DNA from: Planctomycetota bacterium
GTDB taxonomy: Bacteria > Planctomycetota > Planctomycetia > Planctomycetales > Planctomycetaceae
Assembly: GCA_027623235.1 (NCBI GenBank)
Contig: JAQBVJ010000012.1
Location: forward strand, 1 to 64,000
Reading direction: 5' to 3'
Length of the DNA stretch: 64,000 bases
In this document: piece by piece, positions 17,390-26,282 of the stretch
Position numbering within the stretch: the first letter of the stretch is position 1
How the letters are laid out: each line of letters begins with the position of its first letter
The notes under the pieces: generated by a model
Seen by the model: only the letters and a program-made list of their open reading frames with translations
Told to the model about the DNA's origin: nothing
The model's database searches: none
Position numbers and translations under genes: made by a program

Positions 17390-20300
17390 TTACTCAACGA
17401 ACACGAATTCGTTCGACGAGATTACCGCACGGCAAAGACTCTGCCAGGCCCTCAGTCGAGCTTCGTCGGATTTTTCCGGGAGAGCCTTCCGCCAGCGGCT
17501 TTCGTAGTCGTCGAGGAAGCTCAGCGAGGGCTCGACCTCGTCGGTGCCGGTTCCCGATCTGCGAGCGTCGCGGCCAAAAGCGTCGCGCCAGAGACGGCGG
17601 ACCCGGTCAGAGTCCGTCGCAGATTCTTCAGCCAGCAGTCGCTCGGCCATGTGTCGCGTTTTCTGCGAAACGAACTCGCTGTTCATCATGAAGAGGGCCT
17701 GCGGAGCAACTGTCGTCGACTGTCTTTGTCCCGTGAGCACACTCGGGTCGGCAAAGTCGAATGCCTGAAACACATCGTAAAGGGCGCTCCGAACGACGGG
17801 CAGGTAAACTGAACGCCGATCAAAAACGTAGACGTTGGGATTCACGTTGGCCGTACTCGTCACGTAGCTCCGATTCGGCGTCGGCAGCATCGTCCCCGTC
17901 ATCGATCGATCGAGATCGCCGGACAGGTCCAGGATCGCGTCTCGAATTTCTTCCGCCGTGAGCCGTCGTCGATTCATCCTGCCCCACAGCCGGTTTTCTG
18001 GATCGGTTTTCAGGATCGAACGCTCCATCGTGACCGTTGAGGCGGCCGCACTGGCGAGAGCCTCCGGCATCGGCGACGGTTCAATCGACTGCTGCCAGGT
18101 CGACGACAGAAGAATCAGCCGGTGCAGTTTCTTCAGAGACCAGCCGGACTCCATGAACTCGACGGCCAGCCAGTCGAGCAGTTCCGGGTGCGTCGGTCGT
18201 TCGCCGAGCCGACCGAAGTTGTCCGGCGTACGGACAAGGCCGGCGCCGAAGTGCCACTGCCAGACACGGTTGACGAAGACTCGCGCGGTGAGCGGGTTGT
18301 CGCGCGAGGTCAGCCAGTTCGCAAGCTGAAGCCGGCCGCTCTGACCTTCGGGGATCTGCGGGAGTTCTTCGCCAGCGAGAACTCGCAGAAACCGCCGTGG
18401 CACGGCGACGCCCTGAGTCAGATGGCTGCCTCGAAAATGAACCCGCACGTTTTCGGGCTTCGCGTAATCCTCAACGGCCATCGCGGCAGGCAACTGCGGC
18501 ATCGCCTTTTCGAGTTTCGATTGTTCCTCGCGCTGCATCGCGAGTTCGTTGCGGGTTGCCTCGGGGAACTCGCCTTCGATCGAATCCGAAATCTGGAACG
18601 GACCTGCGTCGGACAGAATGAACGTGCGAAACGGCTCCAGCGTGCCGTCGACCTCTCCTTTGATCAATTCTGCCGATTCCTTTTTCGTGACGAGCGATTC
18701 CAGCAAGGCGGCGAATTCACGGAGCGGCTGAGGGTCTTTCAAAATGGCGAGCTCGTTCCAGCGGGCGGCGAGCTTCGGTTCGACCGGCTTGTCGAATTCG
18801 AGAAATTTCGCCCACTGATCGATGAAGACCGGGGCGAGCTTTCGGCCCGCGACAAGCGGTTCGATTTCCGGCAGTCCCGATTCGGAAACGGGAACCAGAA
18901 GTACCTTGTCGATATGCGGAAAGAAGGTTGGCTGTTCGAGCCGCACGAGATTCTTCCCGGCTTTCAAATCGACGAGGCCTTCAATTTCCCAGCGTTGAGT
19001 ATCCGGAAACCAGCTTCCAGTGACGCCGTCGGCCAGGTCACTGCGAATCAGTTTTCCGTTGACGATCAGCCGCGTCGGCCTTGCCGCGGCGGCCGCGTAC
19101 CGAGCCTCGACCTGAAACCGACCGGCCTTGGCGACCTCGATGTCGTACTCGGTGAAGTTGGGCGTCGGGCCAGCGTTGACGAGAACTCCGATGCCTTTGC
19201 CGTAGTTCGTCGTGTCTCGCAGCACGTTGCCCCGCTCAAAGCTCTCGGCCTCACGCAGGACAGAGCCCTCCGGCAGACTTTCGGGCTTGAGCATGCCGAA
19301 CGGTTTTGCGCTGGCAAGCCATTTCTGCTCGCGACGGCGCGTTTCCGCGGCGAGCAGATAGTCTCCCACCTGACGGATCGCCTCATCGCGAACGACCTTC
19401 GCTGCTGAGTCGCGCGTCGCGTTGATCTTCGCCGTCAGAGCCTCAACCATCCTGCGATGAGCTTCCTGAGCCGCCAGCGCCTCGGCCGTCGCCATCGGTC
19501 GCTCGTGCCATTTTGCGACGACGGTGAAAGTGTCCATCGTGTGCGTGCTCTTGAAGATGCCGGCCAGCGAGTAGTAATCCGCCGTCGGGATCGGGTCGAA
19601 CTTGTGGTCGTGGCAGCGGGCACAGCCCAGCGTCAGGCCGAGGAACGCTCGGCCGACCGTGTCAATCTGCTCGTCGACAATGTCCATCTGCATTTTGACC
19701 GGGTCGTCTTCGGCGAGCATTTTCGGGCCGATCGCCAGGAACCCCGTCGCGGCCATCCGCGCAAGTTTCGCCTCGGACGTCTCGCCGGGATGCTCAATCA
19801 GATCGCTGGCGAGCTGTTCTCGAAGGAACTCGTCGAACGGTTTGTCCGCGTTGAAAGATGCGATCACGTAGTCGCGATACCAAAACGCGTTGGCGTAAGC
19901 GAGGTTTTCATCGAGGCCGTTTGAATCCGCGTAGCGGGCGACGTCGAGCCAGTGCCGGCCCCACCGCTCACCGTAGGCCGGCGAGTCGAGCAGTCGGTCC
20001 ACCGCCCGAGCGAACGCGTCCGGTGAGTCATCCGCCAGAAACGAATCGATCTGCCTCGGCGTTGGCGGAAGCCCCGTCAGCGCGAACGTCGCTCGCCGCA
20101 GTAGCGTTCGCCGATCGGCTTTCGCGGCCGGTTCGTAGCCGGCGTCCTCAAGCGGAGCGAGGATGAACCCGTCAATCGGCGACGTCGGCCAGGTCTCGTT
20201 TTTCACGGCGGGAATCGGTGCCCGCTGCGGCGGCTGAAAGGCCCAGAAGTTTTGTTCCTCGTCCGTGAACGTGACTTTGTCCGGTGCGGACTCGCCTGGC

Positions 20301-20680
20301 GTTGTGACTGGTTTTGAGTTTGGCCAGGCGGCCCCGTCTTTGATCCATTGTGCAAGGATCGCGATCTCGGAAGCCGGCAGCTTTTTCTTCGGCGGCATCT
20401 TGAGGAGCTCGCCATGACGCAGAGCACGAATAAGCAGACTTTTCTCGGGCTCACCAGGCACGATCGCCGGGCCGCGCAGGCCTCCCTTCAGAAGTCCAGC
20501 GAGCGAATCGGCGCGAAATTCACTTTCGCTGTTGTCTTCCGAGTGGCAGTCGAGGCAACGCTCAACCAGAAGCGGCCGCACGCTCTTTTCAAAAAACGCT
20601 TCGGCGGGTGTTTGAGCGACAGCCTGCCTGGCGGACAACAGTCCGTGCAGCGCCAGAATCAACAGGAGAAAACGATTCAT
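17390..20680 (-). CDS. PSCyt1/DUF1549/DUF1553 domain protein with carbohydrate-binding-like insert
   Basis: Exported protein of 1,096 residues from the ATG at 20680, which begins the signal peptide MNRFLLLILALHGLLSARQA. The frame opens at 20887, but those 69 codons are not signal-like. A CLDCH heme-type motif sits at about 42-46, as in the related gene at 762-3200. DUF1549 is marked by RRATFALTGLPPTPRQID and CARCHDHKFDP; DUF1553 by LANWLTSRDNPLTARVFVNR, NFGRLGERPTHPELLDWLA and NRRRLTAEEIRDAILDLSG. Between them, about residues 490-610, a beta-rich block (REAESFERGNV, FQVEARYAAAAARPTRLIVN) resembles a CBM6-type or CBM35-type module. This architecture suggests action on, or binding to, polysaccharide at the cell surface. 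No DUF1501 partner is adjacent. Confidence 0.88.
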   Translation of the reverse strand: MNRFLLLILALHGLLSARQAVAQTPAEAFFEKSVRPLLVERCLDCHSEDNSESEFRADSLAGLLKGGLRGPAIVPGEPEKSLLIRALRHGELLKMPPKKKLPASEIAILAQWIKDGAAWPNSKPVTTPGESAPDKVTFTDEEQNFWAFQPPQRAPIPAVKNETWPTSPIDGFILAPLEDAGYEPAAKADRRTLLRRATFALTGLPPTPRQIDSFLADDSPDAFARAVDRLLDSPAYGERWGRHWLDVARYADSNGLDENLAYANAFWYRDYVIASFNADKPFDEFLREQLASDLIEHPGETSEAKLARMAATGFLAIGPKMLAEDDPVKMQMDIVDEQIDTVGRAFLGLTLGCARCHDHKFDPIPTADYYSLAGIFKSTHTMDTFTVVAKWHERPMATAEALAAQEAHRRMVEALTAKINATRDSAAKVVRDEAIRQVGDYLLAAETRRREQKWLASAKPFGMLKPESLPEGSVLREAESFERGNVLRDTTNYGKGIGVLVNAGPTPNFTEYDIEVAKAGRFQVEARYAAAAARPTRLIVNGKLIRSDLADGVTGSWFPDTQRWEIEGLVDLKAGKNLVRLEQPTFFPHIDKVLLVPVSESGLPEIEPLVAGRKLAPVFIDQWAKFLEFDKPVEPKLAARWNELAILKDPQPLREFAALLESLVTKKESAELIKGEVDGTLEPFRTFILSDAGPFQISDSIEGEFPEATRNELAMQREEQSKLEKAMPQLPAAMAVEDYAKPENVRVHFRGSHLTQGVAVPRRFLRVLAGEELPQIPEGQSGRLQLANWLTSRDNPLTARVFVNRVWQWHFGAGLVRTPDNFGRLGERPTHPELLDWLAVEFMESGWSLKKLHRLILLSSTWQQSIEPSPMPEALASAAASTVTMERSILKTDPENRLWGRMNRRRLTAEEIRDAILDLSGDLDRSMTGTMLPTPNRSYVTSTANVNPNVYVFDRRSVYLPVVRSALYDVFQAFDFADPSVLTGQRQSTTVAPQALFMMNSEFVSQKTRHMAERLLAEESATDSDRVRRLWRDAFGRDARRSGTGTDEVEPSLSFLDDYESRWRKALPEKSDEARLRAWQSLCRAVISSNEFVFVE

Positions 20681-21033
20681 GAAAAGCACCGCGGAGTAGC
20701 GAAAGGTGGGCGACTCGGGAAGGACTGCATTGTCGGCCGCGTGGCACGAGCGATTCAAGGGAGAGTGTCGATCAACTCTCGTCGTGATCACGCTCGTCGA
20801 AAATCCGCCGCGGCATGAACCGGACTCTCGCGCTCCGCAAGGCGATTCTGTTTTATCCGTTTGAGAAATTCCGTTTGAACGGGCCACGGATCACCGCCGG
20901 TGGAACATCCCGTCCGAAAACTGCGTAGAAGTCGAGAAGTCGCTGCGATACGGTGCGTTTTTCTCGATTTTCGCAACGGGTCGGACGACACTCGTAAACA
21001 ACAGACTTCGCGAAAGCTCTAACGGATTTCACC
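20681..21033. other. Intergenic region between divergent genes
   Basis: 353 bp separate the leftward PSCyt1-type gene from the rightward Ldh-family gene. No repeat, hairpin with T-run, RNA gene or convincing promoter pair was seen. Part of it can be read as an N-terminal extension of the leftward gene, but that translation lacks signal-peptide character. Confidence 0.35.
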
Positions 21034-22119
21034 ATGACTCGGGCCACGCCTGACATCCCTCAGGATTCCACGCAGGAAACCATCGTTCCAGCCGACCTGG
21101 TCCGGTCTCTCGTCAAAACCATCCTCATTCGCAAAGGCATGTTCGAGGCCGAAGCCGACATCGCTGCGGATCGGATGGTCGAGGCGGATCTGCGAGGCAT
21201 CTTTTCGCACGGCAGCCGCTGCGTTCCGAAATACTGCCGGGCAATGGATGAAGGAAACATCGACCCTCGCGCGCTCGATATTCCTCCGCTGTGCGAGACA
21301 CCGGCCATTGCTGTGATCGAGGCCAGCGGAGGGCTCGGCCATGTCGCCGCCACAAAGGGCATGCGACTCGCCATTGAAAAGGCGCGAGTCGTCGGAACGG
21401 GGACGGTCTCGGTTAAGAAGGGACAACACTTCGGAGCGGCGGCGGTCTACGTTCAACTGGCGATCGATGCCGGCATGATCGGTTTCTGCACGACGAGCAC
21501 CGGCACAGCCACCGTGGCCGCGTTCGGCAGCCGCGAACCAGGCACCGCGAACAACGCGCTGGCCTGGGGATTCCCAACCAGCTCCGGCGCGCCCTTCATT
21601 CTGGACATGGCGGTCGCCGAGGCGTCGTGGGGGAAGATCGAGACGCGAGGCATGTACGGTCTGCCGATTCCCGCCGGCTGGGCCCTGGATGAGAACGGCG
21701 AGGAAACAACCGACGCGGCCGCTGCGAAAACTCTGATGCCGGCCGCGGGAGCGCGCGGCTTTGGACTCGGATTTGTGTGCTCGGCTTTGACGAGCTCTCT
21801 CATCGGACGCCGCTCGCCGATCCGGAAACCGCAGAACCCGTTTGGCCCCGGCTCGGACCACTTCTTCTACGCGATCGACCCGAGGCATTTTGGAAACCCG
21901 GACGGCTTCCTCGCCGACATGGACGCGACCGCCGAACAGATTCGCTCGCTCGCCCCCGCAGACGGCTTCGACAAAGTCCGACTGTGCGGCGAGCTGGAAT
22001 GGGAACGCAGCCAGGCCTGGCGCAAAGACGGCATCCCGATGCACCGCGAACAGGTCGCGAAACTCACCGAGTTTGCAACGTCGCTCGGCTGCGAACTGCC
22101 CGACGGCTGGCCAGCGTAA
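21034..22119 (+). CDS. Ldh family (malate/L-lactate/ureidoglycolate) NAD(P)-dependent oxidoreductase
   Basis: Cytoplasmic enzyme of 361 residues, the usual length for this family of hydroxy-acid dehydrogenases with a non-Rossmann NADH fold. Typical segments are ADRMVEADLRGIFSHGSRCV near the N-terminus (the family's S-H-G-x-x-R signature), GHVAATKGMRLAIEKA, KKGQHFGAAAVYVQLA, GTANNALAWGFPT (P-x-S/N-type substrate loop) and FILDMAVAEASWGKI. The exact substrate among malate, lactate, ureidoglycolate and sugar-derived acids cannot be told. No strong ribosome site precedes the ATG. The neighbours downstream are sugar-isomerase genes on the other strand. A palindrome at 22171-22199 lies about 50 bp past the stop. 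Confidence 0.88.
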   Translation: MTRATPDIPQDSTQETIVPADLVRSLVKTILIRKGMFEAEADIAADRMVEADLRGIFSHGSRCVPKYCRAMDEGNIDPRALDIPPLCETPAIAVIEASGGLGHVAATKGMRLAIEKARVVGTGTVSVKKGQHFGAAAVYVQLAIDAGMIGFCTTSTGTATVAAFGSREPGTANNALAWGFPTSSGAPFILDMAVAEASWGKIETRGMYGLPIPAGWALDENGEETTDAAAAKTLMPAAGARGFGLGFVCSALTSSLIGRRSPIRKPQNPFGPGSDHFFYAIDPRHFGNPDGFLADMDATAEQIRSLAPADGFDKVRLCGELEWERSQAWRKDGIPMHREQVAKLTEFATSLGCELPDGWPA

Positions 22120-22170
22120 CGCCGCTCAACGCGAAGCGGACAATGCCGGGCTTTCTGCGACGACATCTCA

Positions 22171-22199
22171 CTTGTTCCCAGTCTCAGTTTGGGAACGAG
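22171..22199. repeat. Palindrome, 10-bp stem, between convergent genes
   Basis: CTTGTTCCCA (22171-22180) pairs with TGGGAACGAG (22190-22199), with one G-T pair and a nine-base loop. It resembles a widespread bacterial intergenic palindrome with the core GTTCCCA...TGGGAAC. No T-run follows, but its place between two convergent genes would suit a transcript end. Confidence 0.5.
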
Positions 22200-22225
22200 G
22201 CGGCACAGAGTGATCTGCCGGTGCC

Positions 22226-22280
22226 GCTGTCGGGACGCTGTCGGGACGCTGTCGGGACGCTGTCGGGACGCTGTCAGGAC
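22226..22280. repeat. Tandem repeat, five copies of 11 bp
   Basis: Five head-to-tail copies of GCTGTCGGGAC. The first four are identical; the fifth (22270-22280) reads GCTGTCAGGAC. That G-to-A change makes the TCA at 22274-22276 which, read leftward, is the TGA stop of the TIM-barrel isomerase gene. The array therefore begins inside the last codons of that gene and runs on into the gap. Confidence 0.9.
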
Positions 22281-23086
22281 GTGTGCTGCCGGTAGGACTC
22301 GATCGTCAGTCGTGCCGCTTCCGACGCGTCGGGATACGAAAACGCTTCCGCTGAGCAGAATCGCTCGTAACCGATTTCGCGGAGCGCGTCGAAAATCGGT
22401 GCGAAGTCGGTGTGACCGAGACTCGCCGGGCGCCGATTCGAATCGACGAAGTGGACGTGCCCGATGTGTTTCCCACCGTCGCGGATTCCGTCGGCGACGC
22501 TGGTCTCTTCGATGTTCATGTGGAATAAGTCGGCCAGCAGCACGACGTTTTTTGTCGTGAGCGTTTCCAGATACGCCGCTCCGTCCGCCATCGTTGTGAT
22601 GAGGTTTGTCTCGTAACGGTTCAGCGGCTCGTAGATCAACGGGACGTTGTACTGTGTCGCGTGCTCACCGAGTTCTTCCAGCGCCTCGGCCAGCCAGGCA
22701 AGTGCCTGTTCTTTCGAAAGGTCTCCGCCCCAGCGTCCCTGCATCGAGCCGATGATTCCCGACGCGCCGAACGGGCCGGCAAAGTCGATGATTGACCGAA
22801 CGTAGTCGCGAGCTTTCGCCCGCTCGCCGGCATCCGTGCTGGTCAGGGCGAGCTTCTGAATGACCCAGCCGGCGCCAGTCCCGACGGCAGCCAGTTCCAG
22901 GTTGTACTTGTCGAGGAGCCCTCGCAGTTCGTCCGGGTTCACCGCGTCCGGAGACGGCGGGAAAACTTCCACAGCGTCGAAGCCGAGTTCAGCCGCCTCA
23001 CGACATCCACGTTCGAGGTCATGCCAGAACACAAACGGGCCGCCTTCAGCCTCCTTCACCAGGCTGATTGTCACTGCAGATTTCAC
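22274..23086 (-). CDS. Sugar phosphate isomerase/epimerase, xylose isomerase-like TIM barrel
   Basis: Cytoplasmic protein of 270 residues with an AP-endonuclease-2/xylose-isomerase-like TIM barrel. Likely metal ligands are Glu in IYEPLNRYE, Asp and His in LLADLFHMN, His in GHVHFVDSNR and Glu in CSAEAF, the family's usual E-D-H-E set. Hydroxypyruvate isomerase, tagatose/psicose epimerase and related enzymes share this plan, so the substrate is open. The start codon is GTG and overlaps the TGA of the rfbC gene upstream by four bases (GTGA), so translation of the two is probably coupled. The stop lies in the fifth unit of a tandem repeat. Confidence 0.87.
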   Translation of the reverse strand: MKSAVTISLVKEAEGGPFVFWHDLERGCREAAELGFDAVEVFPPSPDAVNPDELRGLLDKYNLELAAVGTGAGWVIQKLALTSTDAGERAKARDYVRSIIDFAGPFGASGIIGSMQGRWGGDLSKEQALAWLAEALEELGEHATQYNVPLIYEPLNRYETNLITTMADGAAYLETLTTKNVVLLADLFHMNIEETSVADGIRDGGKHIGHVHFVDSNRRPASLGHTDFAPIFDALREIGYERFCSAEAFSYPDASEAARLTIESYRQHTS

Positions 23087-23709
23087 GTAATACGCTCCGA
23101 ACGAAAACTGGTTTTAGAAAGTGGATTCTCACGCGTTGTCAGCACGTGGGCCGACGGTTCCGGCGTGGTCGGGAAACACTCCGCGGTTTTCAGCGGCGTT
23201 CCCTGTTTGTCTTTCTCCGACAGAATCAGATTCTCAACCGAAGGCCATTCGACTCCCACGGTCTCATCATTCCAGAGCAGCGTGCGGTCGTGCTCGGGAG
23301 CGTAGTAGTCGGTGCACTTGTAAACGAAGTCCGCCGTTTCGCTCAGAACGAGGAACCCGTGAGCAAAACCCGGCGGAATAAAAAACTGCTTCTTGTTTTC
23401 CGCCGAGAGAATTTCCGCTTCCCATCGTCCAAACGTCGGCGAGTCCTGTCGCAGATCGACCGCGACATCAAAAATCCGGCCGTTCATGACCTGGACGAGT
23501 TTTCCCTGCGACTGCTGGACCTGGTAATGCAGACCACGCAGCGTGCCCTTCACCGAGTGCGACCAGTTGTCCTGCACGAACGGGCCGCGAATGTTTTTTT
23601 CGGCGTACCGTCGTGCGGAAAACGTTTCGAGAAAGAACCCGCGCGGATCGGAAAAAACCCGAGGTTCGATGACCAGCACACCAGGCAGGCTTGTTTCGCG
23701 AACATCCAT
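23083..23709 (-). CDS. rfbC: dTDP-4-dehydrorhamnose 3,5-epimerase
   Basis: Cupin-fold epimerase of 208 residues that isomerises dTDP-4-keto-6-deoxyglucose to the L-rhamnose form, the third step of dTDP-L-rhamnose synthesis. Family hallmarks are VFSDPRGFFLETFS, the catalytic-His motif GTLRGLHYQ, GKLVQVMNGRIFDVAVDLR, FIPPGFAHGFLVLSE and CTDYYAPEHDRTLLWND. The ATG at 23709 follows GAGG by five bases; an ATG at 23724 is also in frame and would add five residues. The tail after WPSVENLILSEKDK is about 35 residues longer than the usual domain. The genes rfbA, rfbB and rfbD are not in the window. The gene is coupled to the downstream TIM-barrel isomerase by a four-base overlap. Confidence 0.95.
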   Translation of the reverse strand: MDVRETSLPGVLVIEPRVFSDPRGFFLETFSARRYAEKNIRGPFVQDNWSHSVKGTLRGLHYQVQQSQGKLVQVMNGRIFDVAVDLRQDSPTFGRWEAEILSAENKKQFFIPPGFAHGFLVLSETADFVYKCTDYYAPEHDRTLLWNDETVGVEWPSVENLILSEKDKQGTPLKTAECFPTTPEPSAHVLTTRENPLSKTSFRSERIT

Positions 23710-23946
23710 AACGACCTCATCCATCCTGTCGAGGAACGAGGCGGAGTGTAGCGGCGAGCTGGACGCCTCGCGACAGAACCGGCACGACCGATACAGTCCT
23801 CAAAGTCGGCTTAATCCATCAGCGCGTGCTGCCACCAGGTTCGTTGACCGCCGAATCCGACTCGGCGATCCTGCCGCCCTCGCATCCCTGTTTGGCGCTG
23901 GTCAAACATCCGGCCCGAACAACCGCTGCAACGAAAGCTGCCCTGT

Positions 23947-24693
23947 ATGACGTCCCTTTCCGATCGCTGGTCGACAGTCACGATCAGCGGCCACGATGTC
24001 GACATTTTCGAACCGTCCGATCCTCAGGCCGGTCGAGCCGTGCTGTTTCTACACGGCCATGCCGGAACCACGCTCAACGGCAACGAGGTCTGGTCGACGG
24101 AACTGAATCAGCACGGTCTGCGATGCGTCTGCCCTCACGGTGGCCGGTCCTGGTGGACGACGAACTTGTGCGAGGACTTTTCACCGGAGCAGTCGCCACT
24201 GGATTTTCTGTCGAACGATCTGACCGAGTGGCTGGCATCGGAGTGGCAGGTCGAGTCACCCAACCTCGCCGTCACAGGAGTCAGCATGGGCGGCCAGGGA
24301 GCGCTGCAACTGTGCTACCGGAACGCCCGGCAGTTCCCGATCGTGGCGGCGGTCTCACCGATCATCGACTTTCATCGTCTGTGGGGCCGCGGAATGCCAC
24401 TCGACGGAATGTTCGAAGACGCCGAAACCGCACGGCAGGAGACAGTGATCCTGCATCTGCACCCGATGAACTGGCCTCGCCACCAGTTGCTGCTGTGCGA
24501 TCCGGCCGACGGGGACTGGTTCGAGGGAGTCGACCGCCTGGCCGGAAAGATGTCCTCATCGGGTATTCTGTTTGAGTCTGACTTCGAGACCTCGGCGGGC
24601 GGGCACGGCTGGGACTACTTCAACACCGTCGCGCCGAAAGTTGTCACCTTTCTGGCGGAATCGCTTCAGAAGGAAGCGTTCCGAATCGTTTAG
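23947..24693 (+). CDS. Alpha/beta-hydrolase, esterase D-like
   Basis: Cytoplasmic protein of 248 residues; no signal peptide is visible. The fold follows a small esterase: strand AVLFLHGHAG (oxyanion region), nucleophile elbow GVSMGGQGAL with Ser at about 117, an acid residue in LLLCDPADGDWF and the His in SAGGHGWDYFN near 220. These give a complete Ser-Asp-His triad. The layout resembles S-formylglutathione hydrolase and related esterases, but it lacks enough family detail for a named substrate. The ATG at 23947 has no clear ribosome site. About 220 bp separate it from the divergent rfbC gene, and the gene after it converges from the other strand. Confidence 0.78.
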   Translation: MTSLSDRWSTVTISGHDVDIFEPSDPQAGRAVLFLHGHAGTTLNGNEVWSTELNQHGLRCVCPHGGRSWWTTNLCEDFSPEQSPLDFLSNDLTEWLASEWQVESPNLAVTGVSMGGQGALQLCYRNARQFPIVAAVSPIIDFHRLWGRGMPLDGMFEDAETARQETVILHLHPMNWPRHQLLLCDPADGDWFEGVDRLAGKMSSSGILFESDFETSAGGHGWDYFNTVAPKVVTFLAESLQKEAFRIV

Positions 24694-24706
24694 ACGGGCA
24701 GATGCC

Positions 24707-26164
24707 CTACGCCGCCGGGTGTCTCAACTTGACCCATTGGCTCATCGGCATCATGGAGGGCCAGTCAGGTTCGTCCTGGATCCCGAAGCCGGGTCCGTGG
24801 ATGGAGTGGCACTCGACAGCACCGTCGACGATGTTCAGAAACCACTCGTCGCCGCGTTTCACATAGAGGTCGGGGTGTCGCTTCACCGCGCGGGCCTTGT
24901 CTTTCTCAGACAGCAGTTGCAGGCCGAAGTTGTAGTGGTGGCCGTTCCGCTCGCAGTGTTCCAGGCCGAGGATGCCAAGCGTTGCGAAGTCCTGCTGCAG
25001 CGGCACGATCGGCAGGTTCTGTAAATCCTCGCCACTGAGAAACGTGTCGTGACCGTCCAGCGAGCGGTGAATCATCAGCGCGTGGTTGGCGAGCGACTTG
25101 AAGAATCCTTTGCAGTTTTTATGCGAGGTTCCCAGGTAGCCAATATCGAGCGCCCGCCGAAACGCGTCGACATTTCCGTCCGCTTCATCAATCAGCAGCC
25201 GTTTGGACTCGCTGATCGCGCGAATCTGTTTCGTGGTTTTCGGGTCGAGCGTCAACGCACGAGGCAACGGCTGCTCGATATACTCAACATGCTGGAAGCA
25301 TCCTGTCTGTTCGGCCTCGAATCGCCGGACAAATTCGGCGAACGCACCCAGGTCTTCGTAAGCCTCGTTCGCGTCGAGCGTGATGACTGGTTCCAGCGCT
25401 CTCGAGACGACACTCCAGACTTTCGCCATCCGCGCGAGGTCGGCGTCCACGTTGCCGGACACTTTGACTTTGAAAAATCGAATGCCGTCCTCCTGGATGT
25501 ACTCCTCAAGAGTTTCCGGCAGGCCATCGTTGACTCGTTTGTCCGCCGGCAGGTCGTCCTTCGAAATCGGATCGAGGCCTCCGACGGTGTGGCGGATTGA
25601 AAATTCGGCTCGCGGGTAACGTGGCAGAGATTTTTCCCAGTCCAGTTTCGCAACTTCGGGGTGAATCGCCGCCGGCTTGAAGCCGATCCGCCCCATTTTC
25701 ACAGCGAGGAAGACCGGAAGATCCTGAAGTCGGCAGACGGCGTCGACGACGGCTCGCTCAAAGAGGGCTGACGCGAACGACGACGTCAGCGACTCCTGGT
25801 TTGCATCCCGGCCGAGCTTCATGATTTTCGGATGGCACTTCTGCCAGAGCTCAAACGGCGATTCGAACTCGCCCGCCGCCAGGTAGATTTCGCGGGCCTG
25901 CTCGATCAACCACACGAGTTCCCGCCGCTTCAGGTCGAGCGATCGTCCGGGGCGTTTGTCGAGCCACCTTACGGAGAGCCGATCCGCCGCGCACCCGAAT
26001 GTTTCGTTGCCGTCCGATTCGCTCACGATCATCCGCACATGCCCAAGCGGACTGACCAGGCCTTCCTGTACATCGACGCTGCCCTGCTTGCCGAGCGAAA
26101 ACGCCATGCGGCCCGGAAGAGTTTCGCGGATGAACAATTCAATTCGCTGGATACGGTAAGCCAT
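24707..26164 (-). CDS. Enolase-superfamily (mandelate racemase/muconate lactonising-type) protein
   Basis: Protein of 485 residues from the ATG at 26164, chosen for the GGGAAT site upstream and because MAYRIQRIELFIRE begins the usual capping domain; the frame opens at 26242. The barrel holds the expected acid/base and metal residues: the KVK motif in FFKVKVSG, metal ligands Asp in TLDANEAY, Glu in VEYIEQPL and a third acid in LLIDEADG, and Lys in TSHKNCKG, which may be the second base. It is longer than typical members (about 370), with an extended N-terminal cap. The reaction is not assignable. It ends 13 bp from the convergent hydrolase, and a hairpin lies upstream. Confidence 0.8.
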   Translation of the reverse strand: MAYRIQRIELFIRETLPGRMAFSLGKQGSVDVQEGLVSPLGHVRMIVSESDGNETFGCAADRLSVRWLDKRPGRSLDLKRRELVWLIEQAREIYLAAGEFESPFELWQKCHPKIMKLGRDANQESLTSSFASALFERAVVDAVCRLQDLPVFLAVKMGRIGFKPAAIHPEVAKLDWEKSLPRYPRAEFSIRHTVGGLDPISKDDLPADKRVNDGLPETLEEYIQEDGIRFFKVKVSGNVDADLARMAKVWSVVSRALEPVITLDANEAYEDLGAFAEFVRRFEAEQTGCFQHVEYIEQPLPRALTLDPKTTKQIRAISESKRLLIDEADGNVDAFRRALDIGYLGTSHKNCKGFFKSLANHALMIHRSLDGHDTFLSGEDLQNLPIVPLQQDFATLGILGLEHCERNGHHYNFGLQLLSEKDKARAVKRHPDLYVKRGDEWFLNIVDGAVECHSIHGPGFGIQDEPDWPSMMPMSQWVKLRHPAA

Positions 26165-26223
26165 GTCGAATTCCCAAAGGCGCGTTGACCTGAAACTTCT
26201 GTCGAATTCAGAAATCCAGCATC

Positions 26224-26260
26224 CAAAAGAAAAGCCCGGCATTTCAAGGTGCCGGGCTTT
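26224..26260 (-). terminator. Terminator of the basic/acidic protein gene
   Basis: An 11-bp stem, AAAGCCCGGCA (26231-26241) and TGCCGGGCTTT (26250-26260), with an eight-base loop. Read leftward it is followed by TTTTCTTTTGG, so it fits a Rho-independent terminator for the gene ending at 26283. Read rightward it is followed by TTTTGTCTT and could also work weakly. Confidence 0.7.
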
Positions 26261-26282
26261 TGTCTTCTGTTTTCAACGATGG

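Noticed and set aside
22226-22280. CRISPR-like or iteron array
   Set aside because: Units are directly adjacent without spacers and there is no replication or cas gene nearby.
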